A stretch of 64,000 bases of DNA from Clostridium sp. chh4-2 (GTDB lineage: Bacteria; Bacillota; Clostridia; Lachnospirales; Lachnospiraceae), in assembly GCF_002899675.1 (NCBI RefSeq), contig NZ_PKUU01000011.1, forward strand, positions 115,768-179,767. The letters are read 5' to 3'. Both the position numbers and the translations under genes were made by a program. Below the pieces are notes generated by a model, which saw nothing but the letters and a program-made list of their open reading frames with translations, did no database searches and had not been told where the DNA came from. This document shows, in pieces, positions 8,854 through 18,000 of this stretch (position 1 is the first letter of the stretch; every line of letters starts with the position of its first letter).

Positions 8854-9672
8854 CTATAGAATATCCCTGACAAACTGTATTCTGGAATCTAAAAATTCCG
8901 GCCACTGCTTTTCGTCAATCAAACTCTTATAATCCATGGGATCTTTTGATCTCCGCCCAAACAGATTACCATGAGCCGGATGGCTTGGAACAGCAATATC
9001 AACATGATAACTTTTAAGCATCTCGCATCCGTCTATAAACTGCTGCGGCAGGCTGAGCGGAAGGTGATATTTTTCCAGATAGTCTTTTTTCATTGTGATA
9101 GGCCCTACCCCTCCATGAATTGCAGCAGTAATAGGTCTTCCGTCCTCATCCGGACTTGTAATCATAAATGATGTTGTCCCTGGCGTATGTCCGGGTGTAA
9201 GGATTGTTTTAATTGCAACATCACCAAACTGCATCGTTTTACTGTGGTCATAATGTTGGTTCACTTCATATGGCGGCACATAAAATAAATCATCCATTTC
9301 ATAATTAGCCGGTTCTCCCTTAAACAGATCATCCTGCAGCGACATCCAAACCACAGCGCCGGATAGTTCCTGAAGCGGCTTTACCCCTCCCGCATGATCC
9401 ACATGGCAATGCGTCAGCATGATATGACGTATATTTTTAGGGTCAAATCCCAACTCCCGGATCATTTCTATCGTAAGATATACATTTTCAAACATGCAGG
9501 TATCTATAAGAATCAACCCTTCCTCCGTATCAACCAGAAACGCCCCGACCCATTCATTTCCCACATAATAAACCGCCGGCGCCACCCGGAAAGGTTCCAC
9601 TTTTAATTTCCATGGCGCATGCGCAGAATACTCTACATATTTGTTAAAATCCTTTGAAACAGCTTCTCCCAT
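8854..9672 (-). CDS. Metallo-beta-lactamase-fold hydrolase
   Basis: 272 residues. The canonical zinc motif is LTHCHVDHAGG (H88, H90, D92, H93), with H162 in TPGHTPG and H231/H234 in PSHPAHGN. The YYVGNEWVGAFLVDTEEGLILIDT opening strand pair is typical of B3-like metallo-hydrolases. At the position usually supplying the bridging Asp I see AAIHGGVGP, so the second metal site may be altered. No signal peptide, so cytoplasmic. Given the operon, hydrolysis of a lactone or thioester to a hydroxyacid is a reasonable guess; antibiotic hydrolysis is unlikely. It starts 15 nt after the dehydrogenase stop. Confidence 0.85.
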   Translation of the reverse strand: MGEAVSKDFNKYVEYSAHAPWKLKVEPFRVAPAVYYVGNEWVGAFLVDTEEGLILIDTCMFENVYLTIEMIRELGFDPKNIRHIMLTHCHVDHAGGVKPLQELSGAVVWMSLQDDLFKGEPANYEMDDLFYVPPYEVNQHYDHSKTMQFGDVAIKTILTPGHTPGTTSFMITSPDEDGRPITAAIHGGVGPITMKKDYLEKYHLPLSLPQQFIDGCEMLKSYHVDIAVPSHPAHGNLFGRRSKDPMDYKSLIDEKQWPEFLDSRIQFVRDIL

Positions 9673-9687
9673 ATTTATCCTGCCTTT

Positions 9688-10611
9688 CTAAACTACTCTG
9701 TACTTTGTTTCCCTGCCTTCCAGCACATTTAAAACCTCTTCTGCCACTTCCATACCCATTCGCTGTAATGCCTCGTCCGTATCCGCTCCAATGTGAGGCG
9801 TCGCGCAAAAATTATCCAATGACATCAGCTTGTTTTTTCCATTTGGCGGTTCTTCCACAAAAGCATCACAGGCGGCTGCTCGGATCACTTTATTCTTCAA
9901 TGCCTCGTATAGGTCATCCTCATTTACAATTCCTCCACGTGCCGTATTAATTAAAACCGCATCCTTTTTGAAATGGCTGAAATTTTCTGCCGTAATTAAA
10001 TCTCTGGTCGATGGAGTAAGCGGCACACTGATCGTTACAAAATCAGATATCTCCAACATATCATTTAATCTTTCATATTTCTGAATGCCGTGCTTTTCTG
10101 CCAATTCTTTGGAACAATAGGGATCGTACCCTGCCAGCTTTGCAGAAAAACCACCCTTTAGTATTTCTCCGGCCCTGCGGGCAATATTCCCCATACCTAC
10201 CAAGCCTATTGTTTTTCCCTCTAATTCCAGTCCACTGACTTCCGGCGGCGCAATTCTGGTAAAACCTTCTTTTCTTGTTACCCGGTCACAGTGATTGATA
10301 TTTCTCCCAGCAGCCAGCATCAAACCTACAATGAGCTCCGCTACGGAATTTGTATTGGCTTTGGGCGTATTCAATACGGTAATGCCCAATTCTTTTGCAG
10401 CCTCCAAATCAATTGTATTACAGCCTACACCATGTTTTCCTATAACCTTTAGTTTTTTCGCCCGCTCCATCATTTCTCTTGTGACATCCACATTTCGCAG
10501 TACAATTGCATCCAATTCCTCTAAATGATCCCAAGTATCGACAATTTCCGCTTTTTCTTTCAGAGTTTCCACCGCTTTGGGACAGATATACTCGCTCAAA
10601 TATATTTTCAT
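9688..10611 (-). CDS. D-isomer-specific 2-hydroxyacid dehydrogenase (SerA/PGDH-like)
   Basis: 307 residues, the size of the short family without ACT domain. The dinucleotide fold has GLVGMG (G136, G139, G141) with D163 at the end of the second strand, which favours NAD over NADP. Catalytic residues are R225 in TARGG, E254 in FVEEPP and H273 in TPHIGAD. It should interconvert a 2-hydroxyacid and a 2-oxoacid. First gene of the four-gene operon, with AAAGGGGATC as ribosome binding site and a clear promoter 90-115 bp upstream. True phosphoglycerate dehydrogenase is less likely given the catabolic neighbours and the RpiR regulator. Confidence 0.88.
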   Translation of the reverse strand: MKIYLSEYICPKAVETLKEKAEIVDTWDHLEELDAIVLRNVDVTREMMERAKKLKVIGKHGVGCNTIDLEAAKELGITVLNTPKANTNSVAELIVGLMLAAGRNINHCDRVTRKEGFTRIAPPEVSGLELEGKTIGLVGMGNIARRAGEILKGGFSAKLAGYDPYCSKELAEKHGIQKYERLNDMLEISDFVTISVPLTPSTRDLITAENFSHFKKDAVLINTARGGIVNEDDLYEALKNKVIRAAACDAFVEEPPNGKNKLMSLDNFCATPHIGADTDEALQRMGMEVAEEVLNVLEGRETKYRVV

Positions 10612-10680
10612 TCCCGATCCCCTTTCCCCATATCTTTTTTGGAATCTGCTGATTCATTGTAATGGCCATTTACTTTGAAA

Positions 10681-10726
10681 TCTTTATTACATTTCGTATT
10701 ATAAAGACAACATCCGCTACATTCAA
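10681..10726 (-). promoter_or_regulatory. Operon promoter with inverted repeat, candidate RpiR operator
   Basis: On the minus strand TTGAAT (10721-10726) and TATAAT (10698-10703) are separated by 17 bp. An inverted repeat TCTTTAT (10681-10687) / ATAAAGA (10701-10707) overlaps the -10 and start region, the right place for a repressor or effector-responsive RpiR protein. The rest of the 10612-10928 gap holds the RpiR terminator and no gene. Confidence 0.65.
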
Positions 10727-10802
10727 TTGACAGCCAGAAATAAGTTTTTTGTATTTTTTTGTTAAATATATACATATTTTTTCGCTTTTTCCCTCAAATG
10801 AC

Positions 10803-10850
10803 AAAAAAATAACCATTTTACGCTACAATAATGTAGTACAAAATGGTTAT
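10803..10850 (-). terminator. Terminator of the RpiR regulator gene
   Basis: A hairpin with arms ATAACCATTTT (10809-10819) and AAAATGGTTAT (10840-10850), plus an inner CTAC/GTAG stem, is followed on the minus strand by a run of seven T (10803-10809). It lies 79 bp past the RpiR stop and separates that gene from the operon. Confidence 0.85.
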
Positions 10851-10928
10851 CTATGTTTTCTATTAACTGAATTATCAGATTTATAACACCAGTCCTTTTT
10901 CTAACCGGTTCTGCAAGCCAAAGCGTTC

Positions 10929-11792
10929 TTATTGTTTAATCAAATATTCTTCCAGAACATGATCACGTTTCTCCAACCGGCTGCGAAATTCCTCCGGCTG
11001 CTGCCAGCACATCAGTATCAGCAAATACTCCAAAACCCCCTCCACCCCAATCATTGAATGGAAAAATCCGCAATGTTCTGTTTCCACCAGCAAAATCTCC
11101 CCCGCATATTTTGCAATTGGTGAAGCCATACTGTCCGTTATCAACACAATTGGAACTCCCCGCTCCGCAAAAATACCTCCAATTTTTTCATCCATCTTAT
11201 AATATCGCGGAAAATTCAAATAAACTGCTATGTCATTTTCATCTAAATCCGTCAATGAAGAAATAGAATCTTGATCATCATATGTAACCGCCCTTGCTTC
11301 CGTTGTAATTGTTCCCAGCAGTCTGGCAAATTGTACTGCCGGCCCTTTCCCGCCGCGCAGCCCAATTACCACTTTATGATCTGCAGCCAATATCTTTTCA
11401 CAGACACGTTTATAAACATCTTCGCTGTTTTGCCGTATGGAAGTTTCGAGATTCATTCCCATTAACCTTACTATGTCTCCTGCGATTTCTTTGTCCTCAT
11501 TATATTTTTCAAACTGCATAACGTACCGATCATGGAGAGAATGTCTGCCTATCTTTTCACTGCTGTTCCTCAGCTCTTTTTCCACCTGCTCCTGCATATC
11601 CGTATATCCCTTAAATCCCACAGTTCTGGCAAACCGGATAATCGTAGCATCGCTGACTCCAGTCTCCTTTCCAAGTTCTTTTGCCGTCATGCCAAGAATC
11701 CTTTTTTGATTTTTGGCAACATAATCCGCTATTCTGATCTGGCTTTTTGTCAACTCGTACTGCGCAATCTGCTGCATCAGGCTTTTGCTCAT
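10929..11792 (-). CDS. MurR/RpiR-family transcriptional regulator
   Basis: 287 residues. An N-terminal RpiR helix-turn-helix (about 1-80) contains MTAKELGKETGVSDATIIRFARTVGFKG in pieces, and a C-terminal SIS sugar-phosphate-binding domain (about 125-265) includes VVIGLRGGKGPAVQFARLL and VPIVLITDS. The family senses phosphorylated sugars or small acids. It is transcribed in the same direction as, and just upstream of, the four-gene operon, but with its own promoter and terminator, so it is probably the local regulator. AAAGGGG precedes the ATG. Confidence 0.9.
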   Translation of the reverse strand: MSKSLMQQIAQYELTKSQIRIADYVAKNQKRILGMTAKELGKETGVSDATIIRFARTVGFKGYTDMQEQVEKELRNSSEKIGRHSLHDRYVMQFEKYNEDKEIAGDIVRLMGMNLETSIRQNSEDVYKRVCEKILAADHKVVIGLRGGKGPAVQFARLLGTITTEARAVTYDDQDSISSLTDLDENDIAVYLNFPRYYKMDEKIGGIFAERGVPIVLITDSMASPIAKYAGEILLVETEHCGFFHSMIGVEGVLEYLLILMCWQQPEEFRSRLEKRDHVLEEYLIKQ

Positions 11793-11952
11793 AATTCCCC
11801 TTTCTCCAGCGCAAATTTCTTTATAAAAAACTGCCTCCGGCCTTTTCCGTTAATTTTGATTATAATCCAATAGCAGCTTGGCTTTTAGTCGCATTTCTAA
11901 TATTGGTTTCGTTTAATAAAAATAATTCTATACTAAATGTTGATGTACGCTA

Positions 11953-11981
11953 ATTATACCAAGTCTTTTCTTAACTTGGAA
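11953..11981 (-). promoter_or_regulatory. Promoter of the RpiR gene with inverted repeat
   Basis: Minus-strand TTCCAA (11976-11981) and TATAAT (11953-11958) with a 17-bp spacer. The spacer holds CCAAGT-N9-ACTTGG (11959-11979), a possible operator. The transcript would have a 160-nt leader; in 11793-11952 I see no gene. Confidence 0.55.
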
Positions 11982-12020
11982 GGTATATCGATGAAAATAG
12001 CTGTCTTGAACCCGTGTCAT

Positions 12021-12060
12021 GGAACTGGGGCGGGATTTCAACAAATCCCGCCCCAGTTCC
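12021..12060. repeat. Perfect 18-bp inverted repeat with 4-nt loop, no U-tract
   Basis: GGAACTGGGGCGGGATTT (12021-12038), CAAC loop, then its exact complement (12043-12060). It lies 25 bp beyond the stop of the giant surface-protein gene, where a terminator would be expected. Neither side has a T-run, so it may act as an RNA 3-prime stabiliser, a pause site or a terminator needing help. Confidence 0.6.
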
Positions 12061-12085
12061 TGACAAAAACTTAGAAAAAGTCCGC

Positions 12086-15000
12086 TTACGGTATTCCCCT
12101 AATCTTTTTCGGCACCAGCACATAATCCAGGCTGCGTTCAAAATCGATGGTCACATATCCATCCTCTCCAACCACATAATCATTTCTTTCCAATCCCTCT
12201 ATCTGCCCGGTTTCATGATTATAGTAATACAGCCCGATTAAATCACCCGGATAGATACCCGCTTCATTTCCAACCGGTAATTTCACCTTGACTTTGGAAG
12301 GGAATACGTTCTCTCCTCCTAAGGCTATATTCAGTCCCGGTACCTCGATCTCCGATATTCCTGTCATTCCGGATACCGCTGTCTTTATTTCTTTTCTATT
12401 TTCCGACAGCTTCTTTACCGGAACCGCATTAAAATACAGGTTCATGGAATCCAGTGGCTGTTCTGATTTCTTCATTTCTGTTCCATCTATCATCCACTGA
12501 CAGGCTACATTTCCCTTCTCGTCTTTTACCGTTACAGTCAAGTCTTTTCCTGACTCTTTAGACGCTTCCAGCACCTCTTTAGGTAAATTTATTCTGGTCA
12601 GCGGCGTTGCCGAATCCCCGGTTACTCCGGATGGAATCTCCAAAACTACATGAACCGGTTTTTGGTCATCTGCCTTCAGCTGGCCAGTCACTGCCGCACC
12701 GGGCAGTTCTATGGTAATTAAAAATTTATTTCCTTCCTGCCAGCTGTCCAGAATGTCATGTGACGCCGCCATAATGGATAGATTATCCACTACTACCCCG
12801 ATCCTCGTCTCCGTATCGTCAGACGTCACTACCGGATTCGTGGCCTGTATATTGGCATTGGCAGAAACCACCCTGCCTCCTCCGTCTCTTCTGACCGCTG
12901 TCTCCACCACGATCCCGGTACTCCAGTTGACTGTGGTCTGCAATACCGCAGTTCCTCCTTCCGTACTGTTTATACTGCCGGAAGGCGTGGTTATGATATG
13001 GGAGTTACTGAAACCGCCAGAGGCTCCGCCTCCAGAGGAACCACCGCCGCCGGATCCGCTTCCAATCGCGTTCCAGTCCGCTGTCACCGTTATATCCTGT
13101 TCCGGCATGAAAAAGGTAGTTGTTTCTTTCGAGGCGTCAGAGAATCTGACTTCGTTCCCGGATGTCCATCCTGCAAAACGGTATCCGCTTCTGGTTCCTG
13201 CCCGGACTGTTACCGTCTCACCGGCCGTATAGCTTCCTTCTCCCGTATCTGACGCATAGCTTCCATTTACTGTGACCCGATACTGTGCCGCCGGAATTTC
13301 TTCAAATACTGCATAGATCTTCGTCGTCTGCGTCACCGGGTTTTCAAAGGAAAACTCATCCGTTCCACCATTTTCTGTCACCCATTTGAGGAACCGGTAC
13401 CCTTGCTTTTCCGGACTTTCTGTCGGAGCCTGCACCTGCTTTCCGCTTAGTACAGTCTGAACTGCCCATGGGCCGCTGTCATATTCCACGCTTCCGTCAG
13501 CAAAGGAAACTGTATAATAATCAATTTCCGCAAAATCTCCGGTCTGATCTACGGTTATCTTCACGCCGGTATCCGTATTGTCTTCCCAAATGTCATAAAC
13601 ACCATTGGGCACCGCACCTAAATCCGTGATAAAGGTTATCCCTTCATCTGCTGTAATCCGGTAACTTCGTCCATGATCTGTCCACTCTTTTCCATCTTTT
13701 CTGACTTTTACCGTCACCGCCTTAGCAAATACCGGTGTAACAAACTCTATGCCTGTCAAGACAATTTCAACCGCTTCATCCGTTCCCCTTACGTTTTCAT
13801 CCTGATCCAGCCATTCCTTTAAGAAATACCCATTTTCGTTATCCGGCTCTGCCCTTAGTTTAATTCTGGTACTACCATTGGGGCGATAGATGATCTCATC
13901 CAGCAGAACGGTTCCGCCTTCTCCCGCCAGAACCTTTAATTCCTTTCCGCCAGGCAATATTAAAGAATTCAGCGGATTCGCACCGCACAGGAGGTATGTC
14001 AGATTCAATTCGGATACATCCAACTCTGTCAGCACGTTATCCTCACAATTCAGTTTCATAAGGCTTCCCGGAAGAATTAAGCCAGTCAGGTTATTCCTCG
14101 AACAGTTTAATTCCACTAAGTTTTCCAGTCCGGACACATCCATACTTCCGCTTAATTTTTCCGTCAGACCATAACTGAAATCCAGTCCTATTATCTGTTT
14201 GGGTAGGTCTTCACTCCATGTTACTACAGGCTGTATTCCTCCTGCCCATGTGTCCGGGTCATCCTGGTCTAACCAGGTAAATGACGACGGATAACTCTCC
14301 ATCAAAGCCTGGAATGCTGCCACATCGTCCGGATTATAGTTGAGTATCCATGATGCATAGACGCTGGTCTTCCGCTGAATCGGGCTGTCAAACGGGAACT
14401 CACTGCTTCCCTCGTTCTCTGTCACCCATTTGATAAAGGTATAACCTTCTTTCGCCGGAGAGTCCGGTTCTGCTGCAGTCTTACCGCTTAGAATTACCTG
14501 CGGTTTCCATTTTCCATCTGTATAAGCCGTACTTCCGTCATAGAATTCCACTGTGTAATACAGCACATCCGCTGTGGCTTCGCCATCCACTACGTCCACG
14601 CTGAAGCCAGTTTTAGTGTTTTCTTCATAAATATCATATTGGCCAATCGGAACGTTTTCCAAATCCGTAATAAACTTGGTTCCATCCGCGCTCAAACGGT
14701 ATGTCTTACCGCTGTTTTCCCATTTTACTCCATCTTTTTTGGGTGTGATCGTCACCGGATAGGTAATCAGCTCCCAAGACGCATAAACAGCTGTGGTATC
14801 CGTTACTTCTCCAAAGCCGTATTCATTATCTCCATCTTTGGCTGTCACCCATTTGATAAAATCATATCTGGATTTTGACGGATCAGACGGTTTTACTGGA
14901 TTTTTGCCGTTCAGAATAACCTGAGGCTTTAATCCACCTTCTGTATAAGCAGTATCTCCGTCATAAAATGTTACCGTATAATAGAGCACATCCGCTTTTG

Positions 15001-18000
15001 CATTGGCATCCGCCACATCCACATCGACACCGGTATCAGTTTCACCCTCATAAACATCATACAGGCCAATCGGAACATTTTCCAAATCTGTAATAAATGT
15101 GGCTCCATCTGCACTCAAACGGTATGTCTTACCGCTGTTTTCCCATTTCAATCCATCTTTTTTTGGTGTGATCGTCACCGGATAGGTAATCAGCTCCCAA
15201 GACGCATAAACAGCTGTGGTATTTGTCACTTTTCCAAAGCCATATTCGTCATTTCCGTCTTTGGCTGTCACCCATTTAATAAAATCATATCTGGACTTTG
15301 ACGGATCAGATGGTTTTGACGCACTCTTTCCGCTCAATATTATCTGGGGTTCTAATCCATTCGATGTATAAGCCGTGTCGCCATCGTAAAAGGTGACGGT
15401 ATAATAATGGATTTCCGCATTTGCCGGATTCTCATCCACGGTCACAGAAACCCCTGTATCAACCGGATTATTGGTTCCTTCATAAATTTTGTACGTTCCA
15501 TCCGGTACCTGGGACAAATTTGTCAGGAAAGTTCCTCCATTATCCGCTGTCAGACAGAATGTCTTTCCGGAATTGTTCCACTTTACTCCATCTTTTTTAG
15601 TAGTAATGTTTACCGCATAGGTATTTTGGCTCCATGACGCATAAACGCTTGTTGTCCGCTGAATTGGGCTGTTAAATAAAAATTCGTTGTTCCCTTCCTT
15701 CTCTGTCACCCATCCGGTAAAGGTATAACCGTATTTCGACGGATCAGACGGTTTCGACGGCTCCTTGCCGTTTAAAATAACCTGAGGCTTTAATCCACCT
15801 TCTGTATAAGCAGTATCTCCGTCATAAAATGTTACCGTATAATAGAGCACATCCACTTTTGCATTGGCATCCGCCACATCCACATCGACACCGGTATCAG
15901 TTTCACCCTCATAAACATCATACAAGCCAATCGGAACATTTTCCAAATCTGTAATAAAGGTGGATCCATCTGCACTCAAACGGTATGTCTTACCGCTGTT
16001 TTCCCATTTCACTCCATCTTTTTTGGGTGTAATCGTCACCGGATAGGTAATCAGCTCCCAAGACGCATAAACATCTGTGGTATCTGTCACGTTTCCAAAG
16101 CCGTATTCGTCATTTCCATCTTTGGCTGTCACCCATTTAATAAAATCATATCTGGATTTTGACGGATCAGACGGTTTTGACGCACTCTTTCCGCTCAATA
16201 TTATCTGGGGTTCTAATCCATTGGATGTATAAGCCGTGTCGCCATCGTAAAAGGTGACAGTATAATAATTGATTTCCGCATTTGCCGCACTCTCATCCAC
16301 AGTCACAGAAACCCCCGTATCAACCGGATTATTGGTTCCTTCATAAATTTTGTATGTTCCATCCGGTACCTGGGACAAATTAGTCAGGAAAGTTCCTCCA
16401 TTATCCGCTGTCAGACAGAATGTCTTTCCGGAATTGTTCCACTTTACTCCATCTTTTTTAGTAGTAATGTTTACCGCATAGGTATTTTGGCTCCATGACG
16501 CATAGACGCTTGTTGTCTGCTGAATAGGGCTGTTAAATGAAAATGCGTTGTTTCCTTCCTTCTCTGTTACCCATCCGGTAAAGGTATAACCGTATTTCGA
16601 CGGATCAGACGGTTTCGCCGGCTCCTTACCGCTCAGAATAATCTGTGGCTTTAATCCATCTTCTGTATAAGCAGTTTCTCCGTCATAGAATGTTACCGTA
16701 TAATAGGGCACATCTGCTCTCGTATAGGCCCCCGTCACATTCACATCGATCCCTGTATCCGTACTTCCCTCATAGATATCATAACGGCCGGCCGGAACGT
16801 ATCCCAAATCTGTAATAAAGGTGGTTCCATCTGTGCTTAAACGGAATGTTTTACCACTGTCATACCAGTTTACCCCATCCTTTTTAACTGTAATGGTTAC
16901 TATATACAGGATAAGCTTCGTTGCTGTAATTGTCCCATTAATTACCGCAGTACCTTTGGCCTTTCCCTTTGAAAGCGCTACCTCAGCAGTAAAACTTCCA
17001 GCCGTACCGTTCGGTGTGTCTATGCTCCCGGAGACAGCCTGTTGAAAGCTGGTTATATTGATCTTATCCGCTGTCACGCTGTCAATACCCGTGGCTGACA
17101 GACCGGACAACTTATTGATCTGTTGGGCCAAAATCACTTTTATCTCATCCTTTGTTCCTGCTTCAGCTTGAGCCACGGTATACGTGCCTCTTTCAATAAT
17201 ACCTTTCGCCCTTGCAACCAAATCTTCATTCGTTTCACCATAATACTCAGTGGCGGTAATAGTGCCGCTTAAACTGCTGGTAGTATCTTCGAACGCACCA
17301 CAAGCGAGTTTCACGGTAAATTTAAAACTTCCGTTCGTTCCGTACTTGTTGTCCCCATCTCCTTTAACAGCCTCTTTGAAGTCGCTTACGGTAATATCAC
17401 TCGCTTTCACGCTGTTAATACCGATGGCTGACATGCCGGGCAGCTGATTGATCCGAGAAGCCAAAACACTCTTTATCGCACTCTCTGTATTGGCTGAAAA
17501 CTGAGCCACGGTATAGGTCCCTCCCTCAGCCAAAGCCTTCGCCTTCGCAACCGCATCTGCATTTATATTGGAATAAACCGGCTTCATGGTAATATTATGA
17601 TCCAGAACAAATGTCACCGGATTTGTGGTTGTACCATTAAGTGTCCCGTCGTTTGACTCCCATTTCACGAATTTATAGCCTGATCCGCTTTCTATTTTTG
17701 CTTCTAATGTTGTCAAACCAGAAGATCTTTTAAACTCATTTAACCAGACGGTACCGCCTGTCGTGTTTTCAACGGTCAGTTCTTTTCCTGATGTCAGCTT
17801 CAGAAAAGTCAGTGGATTATTCTTGATTCCCAACTCACTCATATCGGGCAGATACAAGGGAGACAGATCCAACCGTTTCAGTTTATTAGACTCACAGTAC
17901 AGCACTTTTAGCTTCGGCATGAGAGACAGATCCAACTCCTCTAATAAATTACTGCTGCACTGCAGCTGAGTTAGCGCCGATGTCACGTTCAATTCTGTTA

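Noticed and set aside
12086..12110. Sortase anchor at the end of the giant protein
   Set aside because: The C-terminus ends YVLVPKKIRGIP with no LPxTG-like motif, hydrophobic helix or basic tail of the sorting type.
12711..13232. 173-codon plus-strand ORF
   Set aside because: It is antisense to the coding giant surface protein, has no ribosome binding site and gives Pro/Ser-rich low-complexity translation mirroring the Gly-rich linker on the other strand.
14336..16905. Regular repeats that could suggest a CRISPR array
   Set aside because: The repeat unit is about 423 bp, continuous and in frame with a secreted protein; there are no short repeats with unique spacers and no cas genes in the window.
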